DNA from: Saccharospirillaceae bacterium
GTDB taxonomy: Bacteria > Pseudomonadota > Gammaproteobacteria > Pseudomonadales > Natronospirillaceae
Direction: 5' to 3'
Length of the DNA: 41,628 bases
NCBI GenBank assembly: GCA_007116635.1
Contig: SKIB01000010.1
Location: forward strand, 1 to 41,628
Position 1 is the stretch's first letter. Every line of letters begins with the position of its first letter. The translations under genes were made by a program, and so were the position numbers. Positions 1-8,250 of the stretch are shown here, piece after piece. Below the pieces are notes generated by a model. That model was given only the letters and a program-made list of their open reading frames with translations. It was not told the DNA's origin and searched no databases.

Positions 1-15
1 AACATTGGCTTGCAT

Positions 16-486
16 TTAAGACTCACTGTTAAGGGTTGCCAAGAGCCCGGCACAGGCCTGCTCCACCAGGTCCAACACCTGCTCAAATCCCTGATCCCCA
101 CCATAGTAAGGATCTGGCACATTAAGACTTGGCGCCTCGGGCAAAAATGAAAGCAAGGGTAAGAGCTTGACTGGCGCATCCTTTGGGCATCTGGCCTGAG
201 CATCGGCCAGATTGTTGTCATCCATGGCTAGAATGTAGTCGAATTGGTAAAAATCCTGCTCACAGAGCTGCCGAGCGCGCAAAGTAGATAAATCATAGCC
301 CCGAACTTGGGCATGGGCCTGACTGCGGCTATCCGGTGCCTTGCCAATGTGCCAGCCGGCAGTACCCGCCGAAGCTACTCTTATGCGCTGCGACAGCCCC
401 GCCTTGGCAACCTGTGCCCGTAATACGGCTTCAGCGGTTGGAGAGCGGCAAATATTGCCTAAACAAAGCATCAATACCGAGGTCAT
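16..486 (-). CDS. Low-molecular-weight protein-tyrosine phosphatase
   Basis: Cytoplasmic phosphatase of the LMW-PTP family (PtpA/Wzb type), which removes phosphate from tyrosine residues. The 156-residue protein carries the signature loop CLGNICRS at residues 8-15, with nucleophile Cys8 and phosphate-binding Arg14, and the general-acid motif DPYY at 125-128. Length matches the family. The frame stays open nine codons further, but the ATG at 486 is preferred because AGGAG lies just upstream and the protein then begins right before the catalytic loop. It follows kdsB in the same direction, as in the Pseudomonas kdsB-ptpA-murB order; no wzc/wza-type polysaccharide genes are in view, so its substrate cannot be inferred. 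Confidence 0.93.
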   Translation of the reverse strand: MTSVLMLCLGNICRSPTAEAVLRAQVAKAGLSQRIRVASAGTAGWHIGKAPDSRSQAHAQVRGYDLSTLRARQLCEQDFYQFDYILAMDDNNLADAQARCPKDAPVKLLPLLSFLPEAPSLNVPDPYYGGDQGFEQVLDLVEQACAGLLATLNSES

Positions 487-585
487 CAAGGACTCCTGAA
501 AGCAAACATACAAGCAAAATCGAACAAGCCAAGGCAGATCTCACCGGCGGACACTGCCACAGGAGCAGATAAACTGGCCATGGAA

Positions 586-1374
586 TTAACTGCCTTGATC
601 CAAAGTGGCAAAAAACTGCTGCATCCGCGCCAAATCTTCTGGGGTATCCACTCCTGCAGGCAGAGCTTGGCAGGCCTTGGTCGCCACCACTTTAAGTCCA
701 GACTGTAAGAAGCGCAATTGCTCCAAAGATTCCATCTGCTCAAGCGAGCTGGCGGGCAATTGGCTGAATTGCTTCAAGGCCGACACGCGATAAGCATAGA
801 TACCAAGATGGCGCTTGGCCTGCTGCCAAGCCTGCTCGGGACGGTCGCGATGATGAGGAATGGCGGCACGAGAAAAATAGAGCACTGACTGTTGATCATC
901 GGTGACCAGCTTAACCACATTGGGGTTGTGCCACTGTTCTGGCTCAGTTAAGGGCTCGTAAAGAGTGGCAAGGCTGGCCTGCGGATGGGCGGCAAGCAAG
1001 GTCGCCACCTGTTCGATCAGGGCCAGTGGCATGCAAGGCTCATCGCCCTGCACATTGACCACTACCTGATCTTCATTTAAGGCTAGCTTAGTAACCACTT
1101 CGGCCAAACGATCTGTTCCTGTGGCATGATGAGTAGCAGTTAACATTACTTTGGCACCACAGCCAGACATCCAATCCAAGACCTGCTGCGAGTCACTGGC
1201 CACCCAAACCTCGTCCGCCTGCGACTGACTGCAGGCATGCCATACCCGTTCGATCATGGGCTTACCCGCCAGATCAGACATGGGTTTGTTGGGCAAACGG
1301 GTTGAGGCCATGCGCGCCGGAATGATAACGGTATAATTCAGTTTAGCTGTTGACAAGGTCCACCACCTGAGCAA
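586..1374 (-). CDS. kdsB: 3-deoxy-manno-octulosonate cytidylyltransferase (CMP-Kdo synthetase)
   Basis: Activates Kdo with CTP to give CMP-Kdo, the donor for the inner core of LPS; acts in the cytoplasm. Seen: the nucleotidyltransferase N-terminus VIIPARMASTRLP, the motif NVQGDEP in the middle, and a length (about 250 residues) fitting the family. The start is uncertain because no ATG exists before the essential VIIPAR motif: the choices are TTG at 1374 or 1356, or CTG at 1341. The first two lie inside the end of lpxK, so translation is probably coupled to lpxK. The small Trm112-like gene often found between lpxK and kdsB is absent here. Confidence 0.93.
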   Translation of the reverse strand: MLRWWTLSTAKLNYTVIIPARMASTRLPNKPMSDLAGKPMIERVWHACSQSQADEVWVASDSQQVLDWMSGCGAKVMLTATHHATGTDRLAEVVTKLALNEDQVVVNVQGDEPCMPLALIEQVATLLAAHPQASLATLYEPLTEPEQWHNPNVVKLVTDDQQSVLYFSRAAIPHHRDRPEQAWQQAKRHLGIYAYRVSALKQFSQLPASSLEQMESLEQLRFLQSGLKVVATKACQALPAGVDTPEDLARMQQFFATLDQGS

Positions 1375-2341
1375 GCAATTGTTGCCACTGTTGTTGAGGT
1401 AAAATCTGAATCTCGGGCTGCAGCACCCAACACCTTGGCCCGACTAAGCCCTTAAGTTTGACCGCATCCTTGGCAGTCACCAGCAGAGACCTAGTCTGCA
1501 AAGCTTGCAAATCGTTCGGGCTGAACAAATGATGGTCAGCAAAGGCACTGACCCCCTGAATGACCAGCCCCTGAGACTGGGCTAACTTTAACACAGATTG
1601 CGGCTGCGCCACACTGGTGACAATCTGCAGGGCTTCACCTGCTTCAGGCAAGGCTGGGCCATCTGCATACAGGGGCACCAACTTGGCTGCCACCATGGAC
1701 ATGGAGAGGCTGTCTGGCCAAGGATTGACTTGCTCGGGCTGCAACTTGACCAAACGATGGGCAAAGTGCTGAATCTGACTGACTGGCTGACGCCAAGGTC
1801 CCCAGGGCAAGAGCTTATCATTATGCAGCCCGCGCTCGGGATCCAACAGCAGCAGGCCCAGATCTGGCCGCCATGACCAGTGCTGCAAACCGTCGTCAGC
1901 AATGACCAACTGCGGTTGGTGCCGCTGCTGCAAATAATGCACCGCCTGCACCCTATCACTGGCCACCACCACCGGCACGGCGGTTTGCTGCCACAGCATT
2001 AAGGGCTCATCCCCTACCTCTTCGGCTCGGCTCGAACTGGATACCTCAAGTAAATCCTTACCGCGCCTACCATAGCCGCGCGAGACAATGGCTACCCGCA
2101 GACCAATGGCACTGAGTTCCTGCACCAGAGCGGCAACCAGAATCGACTTACCGCTGCCACCCACCGTAAGGTTGCCGACCACGACCAGAGGAACAGGCAA
2201 GGCCTTGACGCGACGACGCTTGCGATCCAGCCACAGAAGCAAGGCATAAATCTGGCTAAGCAAGGCCAGCACCGGCCAGAGCCGGGTTTGATAGGCCGAC
2301 CCCAGCCACAGCCGTTCAAACCAGCTGCGCAACCCTGTCAT
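1343..2341 (-). CDS. lpxK: Tetraacyldisaccharide 4'-kinase
   Basis: Phosphorylates the 4' position of the lipid A disaccharide precursor at the inner face of the cytoplasmic membrane, giving lipid IVA. The 332-residue protein has an N-terminal hydrophobic helix (about 21-38), the modified P-loop GNLTVGGSGKS at 56-66, and the VIADDGLQH motif near 145-153, all typical of LpxK. Its ATG overlaps the stop of the exbD-like gene (TAATG), and its end overlaps the beginning of kdsB, so it sits in the middle of a tightly packed leftward operon. No msbA lies directly upstream, unlike enterobacteria. Confidence 0.95.
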   Translation of the reverse strand: MTGLRSWFERLWLGSAYQTRLWPVLALLSQIYALLLWLDRKRRRVKALPVPLVVVGNLTVGGSGKSILVAALVQELSAIGLRVAIVSRGYGRRGKDLLEVSSSSRAEEVGDEPLMLWQQTAVPVVVASDRVQAVHYLQQRHQPQLVIADDGLQHWSWRPDLGLLLLDPERGLHNDKLLPWGPWRQPVSQIQHFAHRLVKLQPEQVNPWPDSLSMSMVAAKLVPLYADGPALPEAGEALQIVTSVAQPQSVLKLAQSQGLVIQGVSAFADHHLFSPNDLQALQTRSLLVTAKDAVKLKGLVGPRCWVLQPEIQILPQQQWQQLLAQVVDLVNS

Positions 2342-2748
2342 TAGGGCGATAACGGCAAGGTGCTGTGACTCACTCGGCTAATACCCTGAGTACGAAGGGC
2401 ATCCAAGACGCGAATATAGGCCTGATGCGGTGAGTTGGCATCGGCATTGATGATGAAGCGCGCACCCTCGGTGTTGAGACTGGCGATTTGATTTTGCAAA
2501 TGCTGTAGATCTTCAGCCGGGGTCAGCTCTCCAACCTGAATACGACCCTGAGCATCAATAACTATCATCACGCCCTCAGATACCTGTGCCTGCTCAGAGC
2601 TGGACTCTGGCAACTGAATGCCAATCTGCATCTCACGGTCAAAGGTGGTCGAGACCATGAAAAAAATCAACAGCAGAAAGACCACATCAATCAAGGGCGT
2701 GAGATTGACCTCAACCGAATCCTGTTTTTGATAGCGTCGATACTTCAT
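2341..2748 (-). CDS. exbD: ExbD/TolR family biopolymer transport protein
   Basis: Energy-coupling subunit that, with its ExbB-type partner, uses the proton gradient across the inner membrane. The 135-residue protein has a short cytoplasmic tail, one membrane helix starting with the hallmark NLTPLIDVVF (Asp21 being the family's conserved proton-path residue), and a periplasmic domain of about 95 residues. Two bases separate it from the upstream exbB-like gene. Position next to lpxK and comEC matches the second ExbB/ExbD pair of Pseudomonas; no tonB is present here, so whether it serves TonB, Tol or another partner is unknown. Confidence 0.9.
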   Translation of the reverse strand: MKYRRYQKQDSVEVNLTPLIDVVFLLLIFFMVSTTFDREMQIGIQLPESSSEQAQVSEGVMIVIDAQGRIQVGELTPAEDLQHLQNQIASLNTEGARFIINADANSPHQAYIRVLDALRTQGISRVSHSTLPLSP

Positions 2749-2750
2749 AA

Positions 2751-3374
2751 TCAGCTGTCCGCATTAATGGTTTTTTCTGAAAACAGGGCATCTACCAAGC
2801 GGATACTTTGCTGCTCAATACTTACCATCAAGGACTCAACACGGCGCTGCAAGGCACGATGAAAAATCACTGCAGGAATGGCAACACCCAAGCCCGCTGC
2901 TGTAGTCACCAAGGCCTTGGAGATACCTCCGGCCAGGGCACCAGCATCACCTGTACCCTGACTGACGATTACGGTGAATACATCAATCATCCCCAGTACC
3001 GTACCCAGCAAGCCCAGCAAAGGGGTAATGGCAGCAATGGTACCTAGGGCATTCAAATAGCGGCCTAGCTCATGGTTGGCATGGGAACAAGCTTCCTCAA
3101 TGCTGTCTTTCATTACATCGCGGCCATGGCGAGAATTAGCCAAGCCTGCAGCCAAGACCTGCCCCAACAGGTGTTCCTGCTTGAGTTCTTTTACGGCTTT
3201 ACCGTCCATTTGATTATTACGCAGCATGCCCCAGACCTTTGCCAGGGTATTACTGGGTGCTACTCTGTTGGCCTGCAAAGACCAAAAGCGCTCAAGGATG
3301 ATGGCCATGGCAATAACAGAACAAATCAAGATTGGCCACATTAGAATGCCGCCGGCTTTAATTATCTCGAACAC
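2751..3374 (-). CDS. exbB: MotA/TolQ/ExbB proton channel family protein
   Basis: Inner-membrane channel subunit paired with the adjacent ExbD-like protein. The 207 residues show three membrane helices (about 8-28, 111-133 and 152-172) with the conserved GTIAAITPLLGLLGTVLGM stretch leading into the second, which is characteristic of MotA/TolQ/ExbB channels. The start is GTG at 3374, supported by a strong AGGAGG ribosome-binding site six bases upstream. It lies 54 bases downstream of comEC and two bases before exbD. Confidence 0.92.
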   Translation of the reverse strand: MFEIIKAGGILMWPILICSVIAMAIILERFWSLQANRVAPSNTLAKVWGMLRNNQMDGKAVKELKQEHLLGQVLAAGLANSRHGRDVMKDSIEEACSHANHELGRYLNALGTIAAITPLLGLLGTVLGMIDVFTVIVSQGTGDAGALAGGISKALVTTAAGLGVAIPAVIFHRALQRRVESLMVSIEQQSIRLVDALFSEKTINADS

Positions 3375-3428
3375 GGATTGCTCCTCCTTATTATTAGCAA
3401 GCGACTTTAATCTAAACCGTGTTTTGGT

Positions 3429-5438
3429 TCAATCATACAACTGGGATTGCAACCTCAACCTTGAGCTTGGATGACGCCAAGGAAAGACTGGCCGCCATTG
3501 GTCAGAGTCCGGTAGCCATAAATTCTCAGCCTGCAGTTCACTGCCCTGAAATTGAGCAAAGGGCTCAGACCACTTAAGACGATCTGGGTAAAATTGCAAC
3601 CAATGTTGACTTGCATCTTGCCGGCCTCTGGCCAACAACCACCACTGGGCATGATGCTGCTGTTGCCAAGCATACTGTGCCATGCGCTGACCATGAGGAA
3701 CCCATAACCACTGCTCAGTCCAGACCATACAGTTCGCATCTGACATTAAAGGCTGAGGCAGATCGAAACAGGTCGAAGCATCAGCGGCTGAAATCAACCA
3801 TAAATCATCCCAATCCTGATTAGGCTGCCACCCTGCTGGAGAGTTCATTACTAATAAAGCTTTGCGGTCCTGTCCAGACTGCTGCCAGTACCATAGCCAC
3901 TGCTCTTCAGAGGCAGAGGGAGCCCTTGGCAATAACCAGATAGTTCCCTGCTCGTGCTGGGTCCACAACCATAGCTGGTCTTTGCGCGCATAAACCAACC
4001 ATTGGTATTGCCAAGAACTTGCGTTAGGCAGAAAGCCAAGCACCAGCACAAGATACAGAGCCATTCCCCGAGCTCCAGGAAATGGGTTAGGCATCAGCAA
4101 CAGCAACAGCATTAACTGAGCCAAAATCAACTGACTAAGGCTAATGGCTGACATCCTCTGCCCTAAAGGCAATAGTTCCAGAGGCAACAAAATCAACAAC
4201 TGCTGCAATACCAGCAAAAGATAATGAATGGGCACTGCAGTCAATGGCAAAAGAGCCACACAGAACAGCAACAAAGGTAGCAATACAAGCACCACAGGTG
4301 CTAATAGTAAGTTAAAGACTGCCGCCCAAGGGTTCACAAATAGACCAAAGTAAAGCTGCCACGGCAACAGCCCAAGAGCAATGGCCAGCTGAACCCGCCA
4401 CCACTGCCCACCGCTAAGCAGGGCAACAAAAATCCAAATCACCGCCACTGAGCTAAGCCAAAAACTGGCCTGAGTAACAGCCAAGGGCTGCCAAATAGTT
4501 AACAAAGACAAAGCCATCAACCATAACAACAGCAAGGATCTTGGTTGTCGCCAATACCAGATCAGAAGTGTCAGCATGGCCATTAAAAAAGCGCGACTTA
4601 CAGGCAAACCAGCACCAGCAAAAAGGGTGTAGCCATAGGCAAGGGTCAAGGCCATAAAAACCTGAGCCACAAGTGGTAGGGCCAAACAACGAGCCAACCA
4701 AAGTGCGCTCAGCACCAGTAGTGACAGGTGTAAACCTGAGACGACCAGCAGGTGAAAAATTCCCAATTGCTGTAGCCACTGCTGTAAATCGGAGTCCATG
4801 GCAGTACGCGAACCCAGCACCAGCGCTCGCACCATACCCGATGGGTCCATAGCTTCCAATTGCCACCAAAGCCAATGCCTGGCCTGCTGCCAGACAGGCG
4901 CTGGCTGTAATTGCTGAATAGGTAGAATCACCTCAGCCTGCCATTGTGCCCTTGCCAATTGCTGCCAAGCACTACTGGGCCGCCAAGGTGGCTGAAACTC
5001 AGGACTTGGCCTCAACCTGACCAGGGACTGAGCACAATCACCCGGGCGCAAAATGGATAATGCGACGTCACCCCGCAACCGGACTTGGCCTAGGTCACTA
5101 TCGACTCGAACCTGCCAAGAAGCAGACTTAGACGGCCAATCAAGCACGCAGTATTCAAGAGTCACTGGCTGCTCCGGCGGCAAGTCCAGTAATAAAGTGG
5201 CTTGCTGCCAATGCCAACCTTGCCAAATCCAAGCTAGAATGGGGGTAAAAATAAGCACCATTATCCGCACAGGGCCAAGCAATCCCACGAGCCCCAGCAG
5301 CAAAGATGGCAACAGTATGAACAGCAGCAACCAGAACTCAAAGCCTAGGGATCGTAATGGGCTGATGCCAACCACAATGGACATTAACCAGGCCATTGTT
5401 AAAAGTATGCAGTAGCCTTGCCAGCTCAGTTGGCGCAT
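3429..5438 (-). CDS. comEC: ComEC/Rec2 family DNA-uptake channel with atypical C-terminal domain
   Basis: Inner-membrane channel family that passes single-stranded DNA into the cytoplasm during natural transformation. Seen: N-terminal membrane helices (about 10-72), a DUF4131/OB-like region (about 90-180), and the polytopic Competence domain (about 195-450) with VVSGLHLS at 232-239. At 669 residues it is shorter than the usual 750 or so. The last 195 residues, where the metallo-beta-lactamase-like domain should be, are rich in Trp and Gln and lack both the DVGQG entry motif and the HxHxDH-type metal site. The other frames do not supply these motifs, so a simple frameshift is not evident. It may be a channel without a working nuclease domain, or a decaying gene. 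Confidence 0.88.
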   Translation of the reverse strand: MRQLSWQGYCILLTMAWLMSIVVGISPLRSLGFEFWLLLFILLPSLLLGLVGLLGPVRIMVLIFTPILAWIWQGWHWQQATLLLDLPPEQPVTLEYCVLDWPSKSASWQVRVDSDLGQVRLRGDVALSILRPGDCAQSLVRLRPSPEFQPPWRPSSAWQQLARAQWQAEVILPIQQLQPAPVWQQARHWLWWQLEAMDPSGMVRALVLGSRTAMDSDLQQWLQQLGIFHLLVVSGLHLSLLVLSALWLARCLALPLVAQVFMALTLAYGYTLFAGAGLPVSRAFLMAMLTLLIWYWRQPRSLLLLWLMALSLLTIWQPLAVTQASFWLSSVAVIWIFVALLSGGQWWRVQLAIALGLLPWQLYFGLFVNPWAAVFNLLLAPVVLVLLPLLLFCVALLPLTAVPIHYLLLVLQQLLILLPLELLPLGQRMSAISLSQLILAQLMLLLLLMPNPFPGARGMALYLVLVLGFLPNASSWQYQWLVYARKDQLWLWTQHEQGTIWLLPRAPSASEEQWLWYWQQSGQDRKALLVMNSPAGWQPNQDWDDLWLISAADASTCFDLPQPLMSDANCMVWTEQWLWVPHGQRMAQYAWQQQHHAQWWLLARGRQDASQHWLQFYPDRLKWSEPFAQFQGSELQAENLWLPDSDQWRPVFPWRHPSSRLRLQSQLYD

Positions 5439-5476
5439 AATTAATTCATCCTTCCTTGGATCAGGGTTTTGCTTCT

Positions 5477-6031
5477 GTGCCTAAAAAGTTCTTCCGTAAA
5501 TTCTTACCTACACAGATTAAAATAGCCCAACTACCGTTGTTTAGCTACCTAGGTAAAGGCCTGCATCAGCCGGCACTTTGGCATGTCTCACGCCGCCCCA
5601 TTGCTAAAGCCATGGCCATTGGTCTGGCCGTGGCCATGATTCCCATTCCAGGACAAATGCTATTAGCGGCCTTATTGGCAATTTATTGGCGAGCCACACT
5701 ACCCTTATCTGTGGCCCTGGTTTGGCTGACCAATCCTGTCACCACAGCCCCGATACTTTACTTAAATTACTTACTGGGCAGTTTTGTCTTGCGCACTCCC
5801 ATCGCAAATTGGCAACAAGACTTTAATTCGGCTTGGCTGTGGCAAACCCTGCATCATATATGGCTGCCCCTGTGCCTTGGCACTCTGATTTTGGCAGCCC
5901 TGTGCTCAGCCCTGGGTTATTGGTTGACCACCTGGCTGTGGCGTCGCTATGTGCAACAAGCTAGACAAAATAAACGAACCAAGCATCATTTACTACACAA
6001 GGGCAGCGGCAAAGCACAGAGCAAGCCCTAG
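5477..6031 (+). CDS. DUF2062 family membrane protein
   Basis: Uncharacterised inner-membrane protein of the DUF2062 family. Seen: a basic N-terminus (PKKFFRKFLP), the conserved HxxSRRPIAKAMAIGLAVA-like stretch around residues 40-55, and three or so hydrophobic segments, the last near residues 135-155, followed by a basic tail. The frame is open from TTG at 5456, but GTG at 5477 gives the family-typical beginning and is preferred (184 residues). It is transcribed opposite to comEC and lolD, so it breaks the block. In Pseudomonas a DUF2062 gene occupies the same place between comEC and the lol genes; its function is not known. Confidence 0.85.
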   Translation: MPKKFFRKFLPTQIKIAQLPLFSYLGKGLHQPALWHVSRRPIAKAMAIGLAVAMIPIPGQMLLAALLAIYWRATLPLSVALVWLTNPVTTAPILYLNYLLGSFVLRTPIANWQQDFNSAWLWQTLHHIWLPLCLGTLILAALCSALGYWLTTWLWRRYVQQARQNKRTKHHLLHKGSGKAQSKP

Positions 6032-6084
6032 GGCTGAGCCTATTTCTGGCTGATTCAGGGCAGCCACTTTCATCCTTGCCAGTG

Positions 6085-6110
6085 CCCAGTTGAAACCTGG
6101 GTATTGTTTT
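6085..6110 (+). terminator. Weak hairpin with T-rich tail after the DUF2062 gene
   Basis: CCCAG (6085-6089) and CTGGG (6097-6101) form a five-pair stem with a seven-base loop, followed by TATTGTTTT. It lies between convergent genes and could end the rightward transcript. The stem is short, so this is only a suggestion. Confidence 0.3.
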
Positions 6111-6124
6111 GACCCTTGGACGGA

Positions 6125-6817
6125 TTAGACCCTGGGTGCTTGAGTTTGCTCCAAACGGCCTTGGCGAATGCGATAACAACATGGCAAACGACTGGCCAGT
6201 TCGGTGCTGTGCGTGACAATCACAAAGCTGGCGTCCAACTCCGTGTTTAGCTCAGCAATCAACTGCTGGATCTGCTCACTGGTGCGCTCATCCAGATTGC
6301 CTGTTGGCTCATCCATAAATACCAAGGCCGGTTTATGAGCCAGAGCACGAGCGATGGCAACACGCTGGCGCTCCCCACCACTGAGTTCCGCCGGCTTGTG
6401 GTGCAAACGCTCAGACAGGCCCACACGAGCCAGCAAATGCAAACCATATTCCTGCTGCTCTTTACTTGGTTTGCCCGCGATGCGAATCGGCATCATGGTA
6501 TTTTCCAAGGCGGTAAACTCGGGCAACAGGTGGTGAAACTGAAACACAAAGCCCAGATAACGATTACGCAACCGAGTCACAGCAGACTCTTTGAGGCCAC
6601 TCAATTCCTGCCTCATGATGCTGATGCTGCCCTGATCCTGACGATCCAAGCCGGCCAGCAGGTTAAGCAAGGTAGTTTTCCCCGAGCCCGAACTACCGAC
6701 AATGGCCAGCATATCACCGGCATGGATGGTTAAATCTATTTGCTGCAACACCTCAACTGTTTGATTACCCATCTGATAGCTTTTACCCAAACCAGAAGCC
6801 TGTAACACCTTATTCAT
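6125..6817 (-). CDS. lolD: Lipoprotein-releasing ABC transporter ATP-binding protein
   Basis: ATPase that powers release of outer-membrane lipoproteins from the inner membrane to the carrier LolA. The 230-residue protein has the Walker A GSSGSGKT at 41-48, a Q-loop in FQFHHLLPEFTALEN, the signature LSGGERQRVAIARAL, the Walker B ending FMDEPTGNLD, and a switch His in VTHS. The open frame extends 23 codons upstream of the chosen ATG, but those residues lie inside lolC and do not resemble LolD. The ATG at 6817 overlaps the end of lolC by eight bases, pointing to translational coupling. Confidence 0.95.
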   Translation of the reverse strand: MNKVLQASGLGKSYQMGNQTVEVLQQIDLTIHAGDMLAIVGSSGSGKTTLLNLLAGLDRQDQGSISIMRQELSGLKESAVTRLRNRYLGFVFQFHHLLPEFTALENTMMPIRIAGKPSKEQQEYGLHLLARVGLSERLHHKPAELSGGERQRVAIARALAHKPALVFMDEPTGNLDERTSEQIQQLIAELNTELDASFVIVTHSTELASRLPCCYRIRQGRLEQTQAPRV

Positions 6818-8087
6818 AACGCAACGCCTCCGATGGTAGCACCTGTGCGGCTCGCCAAGCTGGATAAAGGGTGGCCAAGACCGCAATGCTGAAACTGATC
6901 AAAGCTACCCGCACCACATCCGGCCAACGCAGGTCGGATGGCAGGTAATTAATGAAGTAAATATCAGAGTTCAACACCTGCTGACCTAACAGCTGCTCAA
7001 TACTGGCAACTATGCTGTCAATGGTGAGAGCACCTATGATGCCCAAACCGACTCCAAGCAGCACGCCAATAACACCAATGGCCGTCCCCTGAACCAAAAA
7101 CACCACCATCACCTGAGCACGACTGGCACCCATGGTACGTAAAATGGCGATGTCGCCCTGTTTATCAGTCACCATCATTACCAGGCTGGAAATAATATTA
7201 AAGGCTGCCACGGCAATAACGGCCGTTAACAATAAACTAACCATGCGTTTCTCCAAAGCAATGGCTTGGAACAGGGTACCCTGAGTAATGGTCCAGTCAT
7301 TGGCAAACCAACGCCGACCTGGGTCTTGTTCCATGGTAGTCAGATAGAGCTCACGCGCTACTTCTCTGGTAATTCGTGGCGCTTGGAACAGATCATTCAC
7401 CCTTAATTCAAAACCCTGGATGCTGTCCGTTGGCATACGCTGCAAGCGAGCCAGCTGCTGGTAGTGCACCAGCGCCAAATTGGCATCGATCTCGGCACCC
7501 AACTCAAAGGTGCCAACCAGGGTAAACTGGCGCAATCTTGGATGGGCTCCAGCAATGGATAGGCTAACCTCTGGAATCATCAGAGTCACCCGATCACCCA
7601 AGCGCAATCCCAAGCGATTGGCCAACAGGTCGCCCATCACAACCCCCCACTCGCCTGGCTGCAAATCATGCAGGCTTCCCTGAGTCATGTGCTCCTCAAG
7701 TATACTGGTGCGAACCAAGCTATCGGGTTCAATGCCCTTGACCATGGCCGGCCTTGGATTGCCTGAACCAGTCAGCAATGCCTGCCCCTCAATAAAAGGC
7801 ATTACCCCTTGTACTTCTGGGTGGGCCTCTAAGACAGGCACCAAGGCTTGCCAGTTTTCTAAGGGCTCGTCAGACTGCACCACCCCATGGGGTACCACGG
7901 ATAAGATTCGCGTGCGCAGCTCACGTTCAAAACCGTTCATCACTGACAATACAATGATCAGCAACATGACCCCCAAGGTTAAGCCAAGCATGGAAACGGC
8001 TGAAATAAAAGAGACGAAACCATTGCGGCGCTTAGCCCGAAGATAGCGCAGACCGATTTGCAAAGGGAGCAGGTTCATAGTGGTCAC
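6810..8087 (-). CDS. lolC: Lipoprotein-releasing system transmembrane protein (LolC/LolE family)
   Basis: Inner-membrane permease that extracts lipoproteins with LolD. The 425-residue protein has the family layout: one N-terminal helix (about 26-50) in the conserved context RAKRRNGFVSFISAVSMLG, a large periplasmic MacB-like domain (about 50-270), then three helices in the C-terminal third. Only one such permease gene occurs here; the second, usually after lolD, is missing from the locus. It could therefore be a LolF-type permease working as a homodimer, or a partner gene may lie elsewhere. Confidence 0.92.
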   Translation of the reverse strand: MTTMNLLPLQIGLRYLRAKRRNGFVSFISAVSMLGLTLGVMLLIIVLSVMNGFERELRTRILSVVPHGVVQSDEPLENWQALVPVLEAHPEVQGVMPFIEGQALLTGSGNPRPAMVKGIEPDSLVRTSILEEHMTQGSLHDLQPGEWGVVMGDLLANRLGLRLGDRVTLMIPEVSLSIAGAHPRLRQFTLVGTFELGAEIDANLALVHYQQLARLQRMPTDSIQGFELRVNDLFQAPRITREVARELYLTTMEQDPGRRWFANDWTITQGTLFQAIALEKRMVSLLLTAVIAVAAFNIISSLVMMVTDKQGDIAILRTMGASRAQVMVVFLVQGTAIGVIGVLLGVGLGIIGALTIDSIVASIEQLLGQQVLNSDIYFINYLPSDLRWPDVVRVALISFSIAVLATLYPAWRAAQVLPSEALRYE

Positions 8088-8250
8088 TCACAGAAAATTG
8101 CGCTAAGGTTAACTAAGGTCGGACAGTTAGACCAGTGCCAATTGCAAAAATTTCATATTGCAAAGCTGAGACAGTTCTAAACTACCGTATCGCCCATAAC
8201 TAATGGCGCCACTGACGTCAAACAGACAACTTTCATTGAGGGCAGCATGA

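Noticed and set aside
3455-4051. Frameshift in comEC hiding the metallo-beta-lactamase motifs
   Set aside because: The two other-frame open stretches here do not contain DVGQG or HxHxDH-like motifs, and the main frame runs without interruption to its stop.
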